Assembly (NCBI GenBank): GCA_938084925.1 | Contig: CALKFY010000038.1 | Span: forward strand, 1-64,000 | DNA length: 64,000 bases | Origin: an uncultured Pseudomonadales bacterium | Lineage (GTDB): Bacteria > Pseudomonadota > Gammaproteobacteria > Pseudomonadales > Balneatricaceae | Direction of reading: 5' to 3' | In this document: positions 18,418 to 27,929 of the stretch, piece after piece | How positions within the stretch are numbered: position 1 is the stretch's first letter | How the letters are laid out: each line of letters starts with the position of its first letter | Notes under the pieces: model-generated | Seen by the model: only the letters and a program-made list of their open reading frames with translations | The model's database searches: none | What the model was told of the DNA's origin: nothing | Program-made: the position numbers and the translations under genes

Positions 18418-19460
18418 TAGCTTAGGGTTACCCAGCTACCACCATCTGTCTTGTCACTTAGTTCACCGATCCAATGTACAGGCATGCCTTGGCTTTCTAG
18501 TAGCTCTTCGACCTGCTGTTTGGCATCTGCGGACACGGAAACTAGTAGACCACCACTGGTTTGTGGATCACATAGCACATTGATTTGACGATCCGTCATT
18601 CTCGGTAAGTGCTGACCATAGCTGGCATGGTTACGACCACTACCTCCAGGTACGGCATTTTTATCCAGATAAAAATCCAAGTCCGTTAGTAACGGCACTT
18701 GAGATTCCTTAACCGTAGCTTGTAATTCACTGCCACGGCAGACTTCCAACAAGTGTCCCATCAAGCCAAAACCAGTAACGTCAGTCATGGCGTTAACACC
18801 TTCAACCTTGGCTAGCTTTGCGCCAATGATGTTGAGTTTAACCATGTTATCGCGCGCTAGCTGGGTGTCTTCGCCACGCAGCAAACCTTTCTTTTCAGCG
18901 GTAGTAAGAATACCCACGCCAAGAGGCTTAGTTAGCAGCAAACAATCACCAGCTTTGGCTTGGTCATTACGCTTTAACTGATCAATATCGACACGACCGG
19001 TCACAGCCAAACCAAAGATAGGCTCTGGTGCATCAATACTGTGACCACCAGCTAACATCATGCCAGCTTCTGTACACACCTGACGGGCACCATCAATTAC
19101 TTGGCCAGCAACTTCTGGGGCCAGCTTATCAATTGGCCAACCCAAGATGGCAATGGCCATCAGTGGCGTACCGCCCATGGCGTAGATATCACTAATAGCG
19201 TTGGTGGCAGCAACACGACCAAAATCAAAGGCATCATCAACAATAGGCATAAAGAAATCGGTGGTACTTACCACCGCTGTGCCGTCGCCTAGGTCATAAA
19301 CGGCAGCATCGTCACGACTGTCATTGCCAACCAAAAGATTAGCATCATTAGCAGTTGCCATAGCCGGCAACTGACTTTGAAGAATAGTATCTAAAACCTG
19401 CGGTGCAATTTTGCAGCCGCAGCCAGCACCGTGGCTGTATTGGGTAAGCTTAATGGTCAC
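18417..19460 (-). CDS. selD: Selenide, water dikinase (selenophosphate synthase)
   Basis: Makes selenophosphate from selenide and ATP. The 347 residues begin with the family motif SHGAGCGCK; the active-site position is Cys14, not selenocysteine, and Lys17 follows. The AIRS-type ATP-binding fold includes [12 protein letters not shown] and [12 protein letters not shown]. The start is a GTG at 19460. Operon with mnmH means the selenium is at least used for tRNA modification; selA and selB are not in this window. Confidence 0.96.
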   Translation of the reverse strand: MTIKLTQYSHGAGCGCKIAPQVLDTILQSQLPAMATANDANLLVGNDSRDDAAVYDLGDGTAVVSTTDFFMPIVDDAFDFGRVAATNAISDIYAMGGTPLMAIAILGWPIDKLAPEVAGQVIDGARQVCTEAGMMLAGGHSIDAPEPIFGLAVTGRVDIDQLKRNDQAKAGDCLLLTKPLGVGILTTAEKKGLLRGEDTQLARDNMVKLNIIGAKLAKVEGVNAMTDVTGFGLMGHLLEVCRGSELQATVKESQVPLLTDLDFYLDKNAVPGGSGRNHASYGQHLPRMTDRQINVLCDPQTSGGLLVSVSADAKQQVEELLESQGMPVHWIGELSDKTDGGSWVTLS

Positions 19461-19498
19461 TTGAAACTCTTTAAAATCAACAATTTTTACAAGGCACT

Positions 19499-19527
19499 AT
19501 TATCTGCCCTGAGTCTATGGAGTACAA
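19499..19527 (-). promoter_or_regulatory. Sigma-70 promoter of selD-mnmH
   Basis: On the minus strand TTGTAC and GATAAT are separated by 17 bp, about 40 bp upstream of the selD GTG. Confidence 0.6.
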
Positions 19528-19541
19528 CCTTTTCTTTTGTT

Positions 19542-21617
19542 TCACATGAACGGCAGAAAGTCGTCTTGCAGTGGTAATTGCTGCCCTGCTACTTGACGAG
19601 TAAGCTGTGTGTACTGCTTTTGATTAAGCTGGGGCTGCCAGTGATGGCTCAGCCATTGTATTTCATTGCTAAGCAAGTGTTCTTTACGTAACAGCGCTAA
19701 GTACAAATATCCTTGGACGCCATAGACATTGCCATGGTAGTTGGCCACCTGGTCAATCAGATTTACCAATAATTCACTAGGCACACCACGGTAAGCCGGC
19801 GCCAGCAAAGCCAAGATGGCCTGGCTTAGCGGTGAAACCCAATATAACTGACCGTAGTAATGATAGAAGTTGGCCTGTAACAACTTACATAGCCTGGAGC
19901 CTTGGCTTTGCAATGGTAATACTACCTGCACACTTGGCAAACCTGTAGCAGCATCAAGGCGCTGCCCCGCCCACACTACTTGGTAGCCTGCTGTTTGCCA
20001 AAAGCGAATCACATCCGGCTCGGCGGCAAAACTAGATCCCAGCCATTGGGTTGTCCCTGAAGCTTGGTAAAACCCCTTTATTTGCTGCAACATAGCACGC
20101 CCAATGCCTTGTCCCTGAAGATTAGGATGCACGGCAATACGCTGAATACGCTGCATAGACAACTGGGCAGCCTCAGCACAACCTGCCTGTTGCGCTAATA
20201 TTTGTGCTAGCAAGTGACCTTTTACCCGCCTTTGTCCACGGGCCACCGCCACGCTTAAATCAGCTGCTAGATTACCTTCGGCCATTAGACAAGCAACGCC
20301 AATGAGATTACCTTGCTGGTCCAACCAACAATGGCTAGTCAGATCTGGATGATCTAGCAGCAAACGCAAATCTTGGGGTGTGGTTTGATAATGCGCCAAG
20401 CTCAATAGACCGTATACTTGGGACAATAACGCACTGTGTAGGGCTAACTCAGCGCCGCTAAACTGACGATATTTAACACGCGCCATATCTAACGTGGAAC
20501 TCATTTGCGGAAATACCGGCGCTAAAAAGCTTTGTTGAATAAGATCTTCTAACAGATCGCCTGCTTGCCACCGAATCGGTTGGCTTAGCTCTATTTGGCT
20601 TAGCTCGAAATGATGACGTTGAGCCAACGCTGGCAGTTTCAATGACAAACCTTGGCCGGTGCCTTCGTAACCATCACTAGAACTCACTAACACCAATAAG
20701 CAAAAGCGCTGCATTAAGGCTTGCAACAAGGCTTGCGGCAGACTTGCCGCCTCTTCAACAACCAGTATAGAACTGCTCGGTTGGGCTGGCGTATGTTGTA
20801 ACAACTGATCAATGGGCAAGTAACGAGCTTGGTCACCATGTTGATGCAACACAGCCCCTGCCGTTTGACTGGCAGCACTAGTAATTAGTGAATCGATGCC
20901 GTTAGCTGCTAAGTGCTCTAGAGCCTTGGCCACAGCGACGCTTTTACCCCGGCCTCTTGCGCCAGACACCCAAATTAATTGCCTGTTAGAGGGGCTAGCC
21001 AAATCTGCCAGTTCAACTAACTGGCCAAGCAATTGTTGCTGATCTGGCAGCAAACTAATCGATGTTAGATCAGGCGCAGATTTAATTGCGGGCAGCGTCG
21101 GCATATCAACATCCGCGTTACCTAGGTTCTGCTGTGCTTGTTTAGACAACTGCATAACACCACGCTGGTGCTGCCATAAACCTTGCCACCAGTTTTTAAA
21201 GGGCGATTTAACTGTATCCGCGCTATAGCCATAGTCAGCCCCTTGAGCGTCTAATTGCTCTTGCCAAGGCTCACCCGCAGGTACGATCAATACAGCTAAG
21301 CTAGCCCCTATTAAGGTGCCACAAAGGGCACTAAAACTATTAACATTGAATTCGTCACAGGCACGGTAGATAACTAGGTTGTGACTACGCCCCAAGTACT
21401 GTATTGCCTGTTGCGGCTTGATGTTGCGCACACCTAGCAAATCACTATCGGGCAGGTTGACGCTTACACCGGATAAGTCTGCCTCAGCAACCAGTTTAGG
21501 CAGTGTTTGCTGATAGGTTTCTGCGCACTCCTCAAGAACCAATAGTCCACGACTAGCTTGGGACTGAAGCTGTCTCCAATACTGGGTAAAGTCGGACCAA
21601 TGATGGAACTGAGGCAT
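19542..21617 (-). CDS. tmcA: tRNA(Met) cytidine acetyltransferase TmcA
   Basis: Forms N4-acetylcytidine at the wobble base of elongator tRNA-Met using ATP and acetyl-CoA. An N-terminal DUF1726 region is followed by a helicase-like ATPase with Walker A VSGARGRGKSVAVA and Walker B LVVEEAAS, then a GNAT acetyltransferase domain (IAVHPNLQGQGIGRAML) and the C-terminal tRNA-binding part. The ORF track starts 31 codons upstream in hydrophobic sequence that overlaps the divergent promoter region; the ATG at 21617 (MPQFHHW) gives 691 residues, close to the E. coli length of 671. Confidence 0.93.
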   Translation of the reverse strand: MPQFHHWSDFTQYWRQLQSQASRGLLVLEECAETYQQTLPKLVAEADLSGVSVNLPDSDLLGVRNIKPQQAIQYLGRSHNLVIYRACDEFNVNSFSALCGTLIGASLAVLIVPAGEPWQEQLDAQGADYGYSADTVKSPFKNWWQGLWQHQRGVMQLSKQAQQNLGNADVDMPTLPAIKSAPDLTSISLLPDQQQLLGQLVELADLASPSNRQLIWVSGARGRGKSVAVAKALEHLAANGIDSLITSAASQTAGAVLHQHGDQARYLPIDQLLQHTPAQPSSSILVVEEAASLPQALLQALMQRFCLLVLVSSSDGYEGTGQGLSLKLPALAQRHHFELSQIELSQPIRWQAGDLLEDLIQQSFLAPVFPQMSSTLDMARVKYRQFSGAELALHSALLSQVYGLLSLAHYQTTPQDLRLLLDHPDLTSHCWLDQQGNLIGVACLMAEGNLAADLSVAVARGQRRVKGHLLAQILAQQAGCAEAAQLSMQRIQRIAVHPNLQGQGIGRAMLQQIKGFYQASGTTQWLGSSFAAEPDVIRFWQTAGYQVVWAGQRLDAATGLPSVQVVLPLQSQGSRLCKLLQANFYHYYGQLYWVSPLSQAILALLAPAYRGVPSELLVNLIDQVANYHGNVYGVQGYLYLALLRKEHLLSNEIQWLSHHWQPQLNQKQYTQLTRQVAGQQLPLQDDFLPFM

Positions 21618-21693
21618 AGGTGATATTTTGGATGGCAAAAAGTACAGACTATTGTACACTCTGCCTGATACAAGCAGAACAAATAAAACCACC

Positions 21694-23745
21694 ATGCCCA
21701 GAATAGCCACAACCTGCCCTCACGACTGCCCTAGCACTTGCGCTCTGCAAGTGGAACGTCTAGATCAGAACACCATTGGTGGTGTCTACGCGTCCAAGGA
21801 CAATAGCTACACACAAGGCGTACTATGCGCCAAGGTAGCGCGTTACGCAGACCGCGTGCATCATCCTGACCGACTGACAAGCCCCCTACTACGTGTTGGC
21901 CCTAAGGGCGTGGGCAAAGAATCCTATCGCGAGATTGATTGGGACACAGCATTAGATATTTTGGCTGACCGATTTCGTAACATTGCCAAAGAACATGGTG
22001 CGCAATCCATCTGGCCTTATTATTACGCTGGCACTATGGGCTTGGTACAAAGGGATAGCATTAACCGTTTGACCCGAGCCCTGGGCTATACACGTCAGAA
22101 GTCTACTATTTGCGTAGGTATTTCTGATGCTGGCTTTATAGCGGCAACGGGCGCCAAACGAGGCGTTGACCCGCGTGAAGTAAAGCATAGCAAGTTAGTT
22201 GTGGTTTGGGGTGGCAACCCTGTACATACACAAATCAATTTTATGCACCACATTACCAAAGCCAAGATTAATAACGATGCTAAATTGGTTGTCATTGACC
22301 CCTATGAAACGGCCACGGCTAAAAAAGCCGATCTACACCTCATGCTACGCCCTGGTACTGACGGCGCCCTAGCGACCGGAGTTATGCATTACTTGTTTGC
22401 CAATGACTTGGTAGATTGGGACTACTTAGAAGAATACACAGACGACCCACACGGTTTAGCCGAACATGTGAAGCATCGAGATCTTGATTGGGCGGCTGAT
22501 ATCACTGGCGTTCCGGCTGCGCAAATAGCTGAATTCGCCCAACTCTACGGCGCTACCCCCCAGTCCTTTTTGCGTCTAGGCTATGGTTTTACGCGTTCCC
22601 GTAATGGTGCTTTCAATATGCATGCGGCAGCATGTTTGCCTGCTGTCACAGGCGCTTGGCAACACCTAGGCGGAGGTGCGCTGTATAGTAATGGTGGGCT
22701 CTATCCAATTAACCAGCGACTAGTTGTTGGTGCAGACTTGCCTACGCCTAGAGGCAGATACCTAGATCAGTCCCGTATTGGCCCCATACTCACAGGTAGC
22801 GACTACGATTTACAGGGCCAAGGTCCTATAAAAGCGATGTTGATCCAAAACACCAATCCTATGGTGGTGGCGCCAGAATCAAAACTTGTACACCAAGGCA
22901 TGGCCAGAGAAGACCTTTGGCTATGTGTGCATGAACAGTTTATGACAGAAACAGCCGCTATGGCTGATCTCGTATTACCCGCTACTATGTTTGTTGAGCA
23001 CAATGACATTTATGCCAGCGGTGGCCATACTCACCTACAGCTAGGTCGAAAAGTGATCGATGGCCCTGATTTGTGCCGCAGTAACAACTGGCTTATCAAT
23101 GAGCTTGGCAAGCGCCTTGGCGCCACGTCAGAAGCTTTTTATATGAGTGATATAGAGCTAGTTAAAGATTTAGTGGAGCGCAGTGGCTTAGATTGGGCCA
23201 AGATGTCAGCTGACAATTGGATTGATTGTGCTTTGCCATTTGAAACTGCTCACTATTTAGACGGCTTTGGCCATGCCGATGGCAAGTTTCACTTCCGCCA
23301 TGGCTGGCAAAAGATACCGCGCAGCAAGGTTAAACTATCAGGTTTCCCCGATCACGTGGCGATTACTGATGAAGTTGCTGGTGATCGACAGTGGCGCTTG
23401 ATAACCGCTCCAGCAAGGCATTTTTTAAACACCTCGTTTAACGAATCACCTATTAGTCAGAAACTGGAAAAACGTGCAGACCTACTGATTCATGTAGATG
23501 ATTTAAAAGATCTAGGATTAGAGGATGGAGCCGAAGTGATGATTGGTAACCGACATGGTTCGCTTGTCATACCGGCTAAAGCCACCAAAGGCATATTACC
23601 AGGAACCCTTGTGTGCGAAAGCTTGTGGCCTAACAAGGCTTTTAAACAAGGTGTTGGGATTAATTTGCTAACTAGTGCTCATGAAGCCTTCCCTAACGGT
23701 GGTGCCGTATTCCACGACACCGCCGTTTGGCTAAAGCCAGCCTAA
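21694..23745 (+). CDS. Molybdopterin (bis-MGD) oxidoreductase, DMSO-reductase family, substrate unknown
   Basis: A 683-residue soluble enzyme. The N-terminal cysteines CPHDCPSTC and a later GVLCAK form a [4Fe-4S] site of formate dehydrogenase type. Molybdopterin-binding regions follow (WGGNPVHTQINF, DPYETATAKKADLHL, LIQNTNPMVVAPE) and a C-terminal dinucleotide-binding domain. The active-site stretch TICVGISDAG offers a cysteine as a possible molybdenum ligand; this is a guess. There is no Tat signal, so it acts in the cytoplasm. No electron-transfer subunit, membrane anchor or maturation chaperone lies nearby. The ATG at 21694 was chosen over the track start because MPRIATTCPHDC fits the family N terminus. 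Confidence 0.85.
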   Translation: MPRIATTCPHDCPSTCALQVERLDQNTIGGVYASKDNSYTQGVLCAKVARYADRVHHPDRLTSPLLRVGPKGVGKESYREIDWDTALDILADRFRNIAKEHGAQSIWPYYYAGTMGLVQRDSINRLTRALGYTRQKSTICVGISDAGFIAATGAKRGVDPREVKHSKLVVVWGGNPVHTQINFMHHITKAKINNDAKLVVIDPYETATAKKADLHLMLRPGTDGALATGVMHYLFANDLVDWDYLEEYTDDPHGLAEHVKHRDLDWAADITGVPAAQIAEFAQLYGATPQSFLRLGYGFTRSRNGAFNMHAAACLPAVTGAWQHLGGGALYSNGGLYPINQRLVVGADLPTPRGRYLDQSRIGPILTGSDYDLQGQGPIKAMLIQNTNPMVVAPESKLVHQGMAREDLWLCVHEQFMTETAAMADLVLPATMFVEHNDIYASGGHTHLQLGRKVIDGPDLCRSNNWLINELGKRLGATSEAFYMSDIELVKDLVERSGLDWAKMSADNWIDCALPFETAHYLDGFGHADGKFHFRHGWQKIPRSKVKLSGFPDHVAITDEVAGDRQWRLITAPARHFLNTSFNESPISQKLEKRADLLIHVDDLKDLGLEDGAEVMIGNRHGSLVIPAKATKGILPGTLVCESLWPNKAFKQGVGINLLTSAHEAFPNGGAVFHDTAVWLKPA

Positions 23746-23765
23746 GCATTTGTCTAACTACTGGT

Positions 23766-24842
23766 TTAGCTGTGAATATTGGTGTTGCGGCTTTGGCTCC
23801 ACAGACGTGTAGAAACGGTTTCAACTACGCTAGATGCGGCCAAACCTAGCTTTTCACCCACGCTTTTCTTTTCTTCGTAGCTAACCAAAATAACCGAAGC
23901 GTCTTGCTTCACTAGTTGCTGTAAGTAATCATCGGATGTGCCCAAGGCATCAACAAGGTTGTTTGTTAACGCTTGCTGGCCGTACCAAACATCGCCATTT
24001 GCCACTTCTTTGATATTCACTTGTGGGCGTTGCTGGGCAACCCAGTCTTTAAACAAATCATGAGTGATTTGTAGGTCTTCCATAAATTTGTCTTTGCCTT
24101 TCCGCGTATTCTCACCCATTACCGTTAGGCTGCGCTTATGCTCGCCCGCTGTAAGTACGTCTACGTCGATGTCGTGTTTCTTAAGTAGGCGATGAATGTT
24201 GGGGACTTCGGCCACAACGCCGATAGAACCTAAGATGGCAAACGGTGCCGCCACGATCTTGTTGCCAAGGCAGGCCATCATATAGCCACCACTAGCAGCT
24301 ACCTTATCGACACAAATGGTCAAATTAAGGTTAGCTGCACGTATACGTTCTAACTGTGACGCGGCAAGGCCGTAGGCGTGTACCATGCCACCGGCAGATT
24401 CCAGGCGTAAAACAATTTCATCTTGTGGCTGAGCCACGGATAAAACAGCGGTAATTTCTTGACGCAGTTCTTCTACTGCGGAAGCGCGAATGTCGCCATC
24501 AAAGTCCAGTACGTAGTGCTGCGGTTTAACTTCGACTGGAGTGTCATCAGACTTACTTTTGTTTTGCTTAGCAAGTTTTTTAGCTTGCTTCTCTTCTTCT
24601 TTAAGCTGCTTGTCCTGAGCTTTGCGGCGGCTCTTAAGCTGATACTTATCCATGATTAAATCTTCAATGGTATCAGTCATGTCTTCGACATCTTCATTGT
24701 ATTTACGTACTTCAATATAGCCCTGCTTTGGTGTGCGTCGCGCCTGACCGGCAGCCACCATAAGGCCGATAATAGCCCCTATAGCGATAACCACCGTAAC
24801 AGCCTTAGCCAAAAACAAACCGTATTCTTGTAGAAATTCCAA
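23766..24842 (-). CDS. sohB: Inner-membrane serine protease SohB (S49 family)
   Basis: Signal-peptide-peptidase-like protease anchored in the inner membrane. The 358 residues hold an N-terminal membrane segment (residues about 10-30), a lysine- and glutamate-rich linker with predicted coiled-coil character (residues about 70-95), and an S49 protease domain with the nucleophile in KVAASGGYMMAC and GSIGVVAEVPN. The start is TTG at 24842, supported by GAGGAT a few bases upstream. A second S49 peptidase, sppA, is present at 58-59 kb. Confidence 0.93.
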   Translation of the reverse strand: MEFLQEYGLFLAKAVTVVIAIGAIIGLMVAAGQARRTPKQGYIEVRKYNEDVEDMTDTIEDLIMDKYQLKSRRKAQDKQLKEEEKQAKKLAKQNKSKSDDTPVEVKPQHYVLDFDGDIRASAVEELRQEITAVLSVAQPQDEIVLRLESAGGMVHAYGLAASQLERIRAANLNLTICVDKVAASGGYMMACLGNKIVAAPFAILGSIGVVAEVPNIHRLLKKHDIDVDVLTAGEHKRSLTVMGENTRKGKDKFMEDLQITHDLFKDWVAQQRPQVNIKEVANGDVWYGQQALTNNLVDALGTSDDYLQQLVKQDASVILVSYEEKKSVGEKLGLAASSVVETVSTRLWSQSRNTNIHS

Positions 24843-24965
24843 ACTGATATCCTCGAAAGAGAAGCATGTATGTTGTTGATGCGCGGAAAAGTATCCTTCT
24901 GACCTACTTTATAGTGGTGATTAGATAAGATAACAAGCTATAGATGGTAGGCTTTAAATTAATTT

Positions 24966-24981
24966 TCAAACGACTGTTTGA
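24966..24981. promoter_or_regulatory. PsrA-like box upstream of the SCP2 gene
   Basis: TCAAAC-GACT-GTTTGA is a perfect inverted repeat. It contains CAAAC-N4-GTTTG, which fits the published Pseudomonas PsrA consensus (G/C)AAAC-N2-4-GTTT(G/C). PsrA is a fatty-acid-responsive TetR regulator. The box sits 60 bp upstream of a lipid-binding-domain gene. Confidence 0.4.
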
Positions 24982-25041
24982 TTTTTTCACTAATAAAGCC
25001 TAGAATCAGGTTTTTCATCAATCCAAACATAGGATATCCAA

Positions 25042-25356
25042 ATGGCTGTAGCAGAAATTATGGCGCGTCTAGCTGGTGCATTCAACGCAGACGAAGCTGA
25101 CGATCTAGAAGCAACCTTTCAGTTCATGATTGACGGCGACGACGATTTTTACATTACTATTGAAAACGAAGCTTGTGAAGCATCCATGGGTGAACACGAT
25201 GATCCAGATATCACCATGATAATGGACGTAGACACGCTTAAAGAGATCGTGACTGGCGAACTAGACGGCATGCAAGCCTTTATGGGTGGCCGCCTGAAAG
25301 CTGAAGGCGACGTTATGCTAGGCACCCGCCTAAGCCAATTGTTTGATCTAAGCTAA
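25042..25356 (+). CDS. SCP2 sterol-binding domain protein
   Basis: A 104-residue acidic single-domain protein. It matches the SCP-2 fold: an N-terminal helix ending in FNADEA, strands with ATFQFMIDGDDDFYITIENEACEAS, and the C-terminal GGRLKAEGDVMLGTRLSQLF motif. Such stand-alone domains bind acyl-CoA or other lipids; the ligand here is unknown. AGGAT precedes the ATG. It is divergent from sohB and converges on nudC, with only 2 bp between stop codons. Confidence 0.88.
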   Translation: MAVAEIMARLAGAFNADEADDLEATFQFMIDGDDDFYITIENEACEASMGEHDDPDITMIMDVDTLKEIVTGELDGMQAFMGGRLKAEGDVMLGTRLSQLFDLS

Positions 25357-25358
25357 GC

Positions 25359-26081
25359 TTAAACAGATTTTGCCAGGCCTATATCAACAAGTTGTCGTGC
25401 TATCGAGAACTTGGGCGGCAAATCCGGTAGGCAGTCTGGGTTAAACCAGTCTGCCTCATCAATTTCTATACCATCTTCCTGAATTTCACCTGACTCGTAA
25501 GTGGCCATAAAGCCCATCATTAATGAATGGGGGAATGACCAAGACTGGCTACCCACGTACTCTAAGTCACGTATCTCTATACCCACTTCTTCCCTAACCT
25601 CACGATGCACAGCTGCCTCGATAGTTTCACCGGCTTCGACAAAACCCGCTAAGGCGCTAAAACGACCGGCAGGAAAACGCGTATTGTGCGCCAACAAAAT
25701 GCCTTTAGGGCCTGTGATCACAACAATGACACAAGGTGATAAGCGTGGATACTGTGTATGAGCACAAGTCTCACAGTGCATGCCATAATCAGACTTGTGT
25801 AACTGCGTTGCCTGACCACAGCGGCCGCAATACTGATGATCCCGTAACCAATGCGAAAGCTGTAAGGCTCTGGCCAGCAAATCTGCCTGAGCTGCAGGCA
25901 GTACCGACATCATTTCACGACCATGGTGAGAAACTAACTGGCATTCTTGATCAGATTCCAATACCTGTAGATACACGTCTTCGCCATCAAGTTCCGCAAC
26001 GAACAAAGGTTGCTCCAGCCAAGCCACATGGCTTAGTTGACTAGCCTCAGTATGCAGCCAAGTATCTTCAGTGGCAGACAT
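25359..26081 (-). CDS. nudC: NAD(+)/NADH diphosphatase and RNA-deNADding enzyme NudC
   Basis: Hydrolyses NAD(H) and removes NAD caps from RNA. Four zinc cysteines (CGRCG and CETCA) precede a Nudix box GFVEAGETIEAAVHREVREEVGI. The NudC signature SQPWPFPxS reads SQSWSFPHS here, with both internal prolines replaced by serine, which is unusual for the family. The ORF track begins at a non-ATG codon 34 codons upstream; the ATG at 26081 has AAGGCGG ahead of it and gives 240 residues. The longer start cannot be excluded. Confidence 0.9.
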   Translation of the reverse strand: MSATEDTWLHTEASQLSHVAWLEQPLFVAELDGEDVYLQVLESDQECQLVSHHGREMMSVLPAAQADLLARALQLSHWLRDHQYCGRCGQATQLHKSDYGMHCETCAHTQYPRLSPCVIVVITGPKGILLAHNTRFPAGRFSALAGFVEAGETIEAAVHREVREEVGIEIRDLEYVGSQSWSFPHSLMMGFMATYESGEIQEDGIEIDEADWFNPDCLPDLPPKFSIARQLVDIGLAKSV

Positions 26082-26188
26082 AATATTGCCGCCTTGCATA
26101 TAGATATAACGGCTGGTTATTGATGTAGCTTCACTTCTATTCTTTATATGCATAAAAACTAGACCTTTGGTGCATAGTGTCACATTGA

Positions 26189-26202
26189 TTAAAGCGCTTT
26201 AA
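26189..26202. promoter_or_regulatory. 14-bp perfect palindrome between nudC and nhaB
   Basis: TTAAAGCGCTTTAA lies in the divergent region upstream of both genes and could be an operator. No known regulator was assigned. Confidence 0.35.
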
Positions 26203-26314
26203 ACACGTAAAATGTTGCGCCAAATCAAAGTTTAACACATCACTGCTTGCTACCTACAAGTGCCCGACAGTGTCCAGTTTGAATAAATTATAAATCATTA
26301 TAGGATCCGCTCTT

Positions 26315-27820
26315 ATGCAACAAGCCAACACCCTGTTTCAGGCTTTTCAGGCAAACTTCCTAGGTAATTCGCCTACTTGGTACAAGCAGGTAATTCTAGG
26401 TTTCCTAATTATCAACCCAATCCTGATGGCTACTGCCGGTCCAACTATTGCTGGCTGGATACTAATTTTTGAATTCATTTTCACTTTAGCCCTAGCGCTT
26501 AAGTGCTACCCACTTCAGCCAGGTGGTTTGCTAGCCATTGAAGCAATCGCCATTGGTCTAGCATCTCCATACGGTGTTTACCACGAAGTATCAGCTAACT
26601 TACAAGTTATCTTGTTGTTGATGTTCATGGTTGCTGGCATCTACTTTATGAAAGACATGCTATTGGATGTATTCACCCGCTTGCTAGTAGGTGTGCGCTC
26701 CAAAATGCTATTGTCTTTGCTGTTCAGCATGTCTGCTGCCCTATTGTCTGCCTTCTTGGATGCGCTAACAGTAACAGCGGTACTAATCAGTGTTTCTGTT
26801 GGTTTCTACGGTGTTTATCACAAGGCGGCATCACAAGCTGGTTCTCACGCCCATGACCACGCCAACGATGACTTGTTGCATGAACATCATCGTGAAGATT
26901 TAGAACAGTTCCGAGCTTTCCTACGTAGCTTGATGATGCACGGTGCCGTTGGTACAGCACTAGGTGGCGTAATGACCCTAGTAGGCGAACCACAAAACCT
27001 ACTTATTGCCGAGAAAGCTGGCTGGAACTTCGTTGAATTCTTCTTAATGATGGCTCCAGTTACCTTACCTGTATTTGGCATTGGTATCCTAACTTGTATC
27101 GTTACTGAGAAGTTCAAAATCTTTGGTTACGGCGCTCAGTTACCTGATGCAGTACGCACAGTTCTTGAAGAATTCGCTACTCGTGAAAAGGAAAAGCGCA
27201 CCTTGCGTGACAAGGCTGCTTTGATAATTCAAGGTATCGTGGCTTTGCTACTTGTATTCGCTTTGGCTTTCCACATTGCTGAGGTTGGTCTAGTTGGTTT
27301 GATGATCATCATCCTATTGACTGCTTTCAACGGTATTGTTGAAGAACACCAAATTGGTCATGCTTTTGAAGAAGCTCTACCGTTTACCGCCCTTTTGGTA
27401 GTTTTCTTCTCTATCGTAACCGTGATTCATGAACAGCACCTGTTCAACCCAATCATCGATTACGTATTGAGCCTAGAGCGCGGCGTACAGCCAAGTGTAT
27501 TCTTCGTAGCTAACGGTATCTTGTCAGCTATCAGTGACAACGTGTTCGTAGCCACTATCTACATCAACGAAGTTAAGGCTGCGTTTGATGCCGGCACTAT
27601 TGATCGTGCACACTTTGATACCCTAGCTATTGCTATCAACACTGGTACTAACTTGCCAAGTGTGGCAACGCCTAACGGTCAAGCTGCCTTCTTGTTCTTG
27701 TTGACCTCTGCTGTGGCACCATTGATTCGCTTGTCTTACGGCACCATGGTATACATGGCTCTACCTTATACCATCACCATGAGTCTGATGGGTTACTTTG
27801 CTGTGCTTAACTTTATCTAA
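26315..27820 (+). CDS. nhaB: Na+/H+ antiporter NhaB
   Basis: Inner-membrane electrogenic sodium/proton exchanger for salt and pH homeostasis. The 501 residues are hydrophobic with the family start [21 protein letters not shown]. They carry the conserved [15 protein letters not shown] region holding the transport aspartate, a histidine- and aspartate-rich cytoplasmic loop ([15 protein letters not shown]), and the second-half motif [26 protein letters not shown] precedes the ATG. Codon use is biased like a well-expressed gene. It fits a marine organism. Confidence 0.97.
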   Translation: MQQANTLFQAFQANFLGNSPTWYKQVILGFLIINPILMATAGPTIAGWILIFEFIFTLALALKCYPLQPGGLLAIEAIAIGLASPYGVYHEVSANLQVILLLMFMVAGIYFMKDMLLDVFTRLLVGVRSKMLLSLLFSMSAALLSAFLDALTVTAVLISVSVGFYGVYHKAASQAGSHAHDHANDDLLHEHHREDLEQFRAFLRSLMMHGAVGTALGGVMTLVGEPQNLLIAEKAGWNFVEFFLMMAPVTLPVFGIGILTCIVTEKFKIFGYGAQLPDAVRTVLEEFATREKEKRTLRDKAALIIQGIVALLLVFALAFHIAEVGLVGLMIIILLTAFNGIVEEHQIGHAFEEALPFTALLVVFFSIVTVIHEQHLFNPIIDYVLSLERGVQPSVFFVANGILSAISDNVFVATIYINEVKAAFDAGTIDRAHFDTLAIAINTGTNLPSVATPNGQAAFLFLLTSAVAPLIRLSYGTMVYMALPYTITMSLMGYFAVLNFI

Positions 27821-27848
27821 GCGCATTTAGGAGTTACGTCCAAGCATA

Positions 27849-27878
27849 AAAAAAGCCGCTCAATTGAGCGGCTTTTTC
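27849..27878. terminator. Bidirectional terminator
   Basis: Perfect arms AAAAAGCCGCTC and GAGCGGCTTTTT around AATT, between nhaB (+) and dnaQ (-). Confidence 0.94.
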
Positions 27879-27929
27879 GTATCTAGGTGCTTATAGGGCC
27901 AGACCTCAGCTCCGACCTCGCTTATAGCT

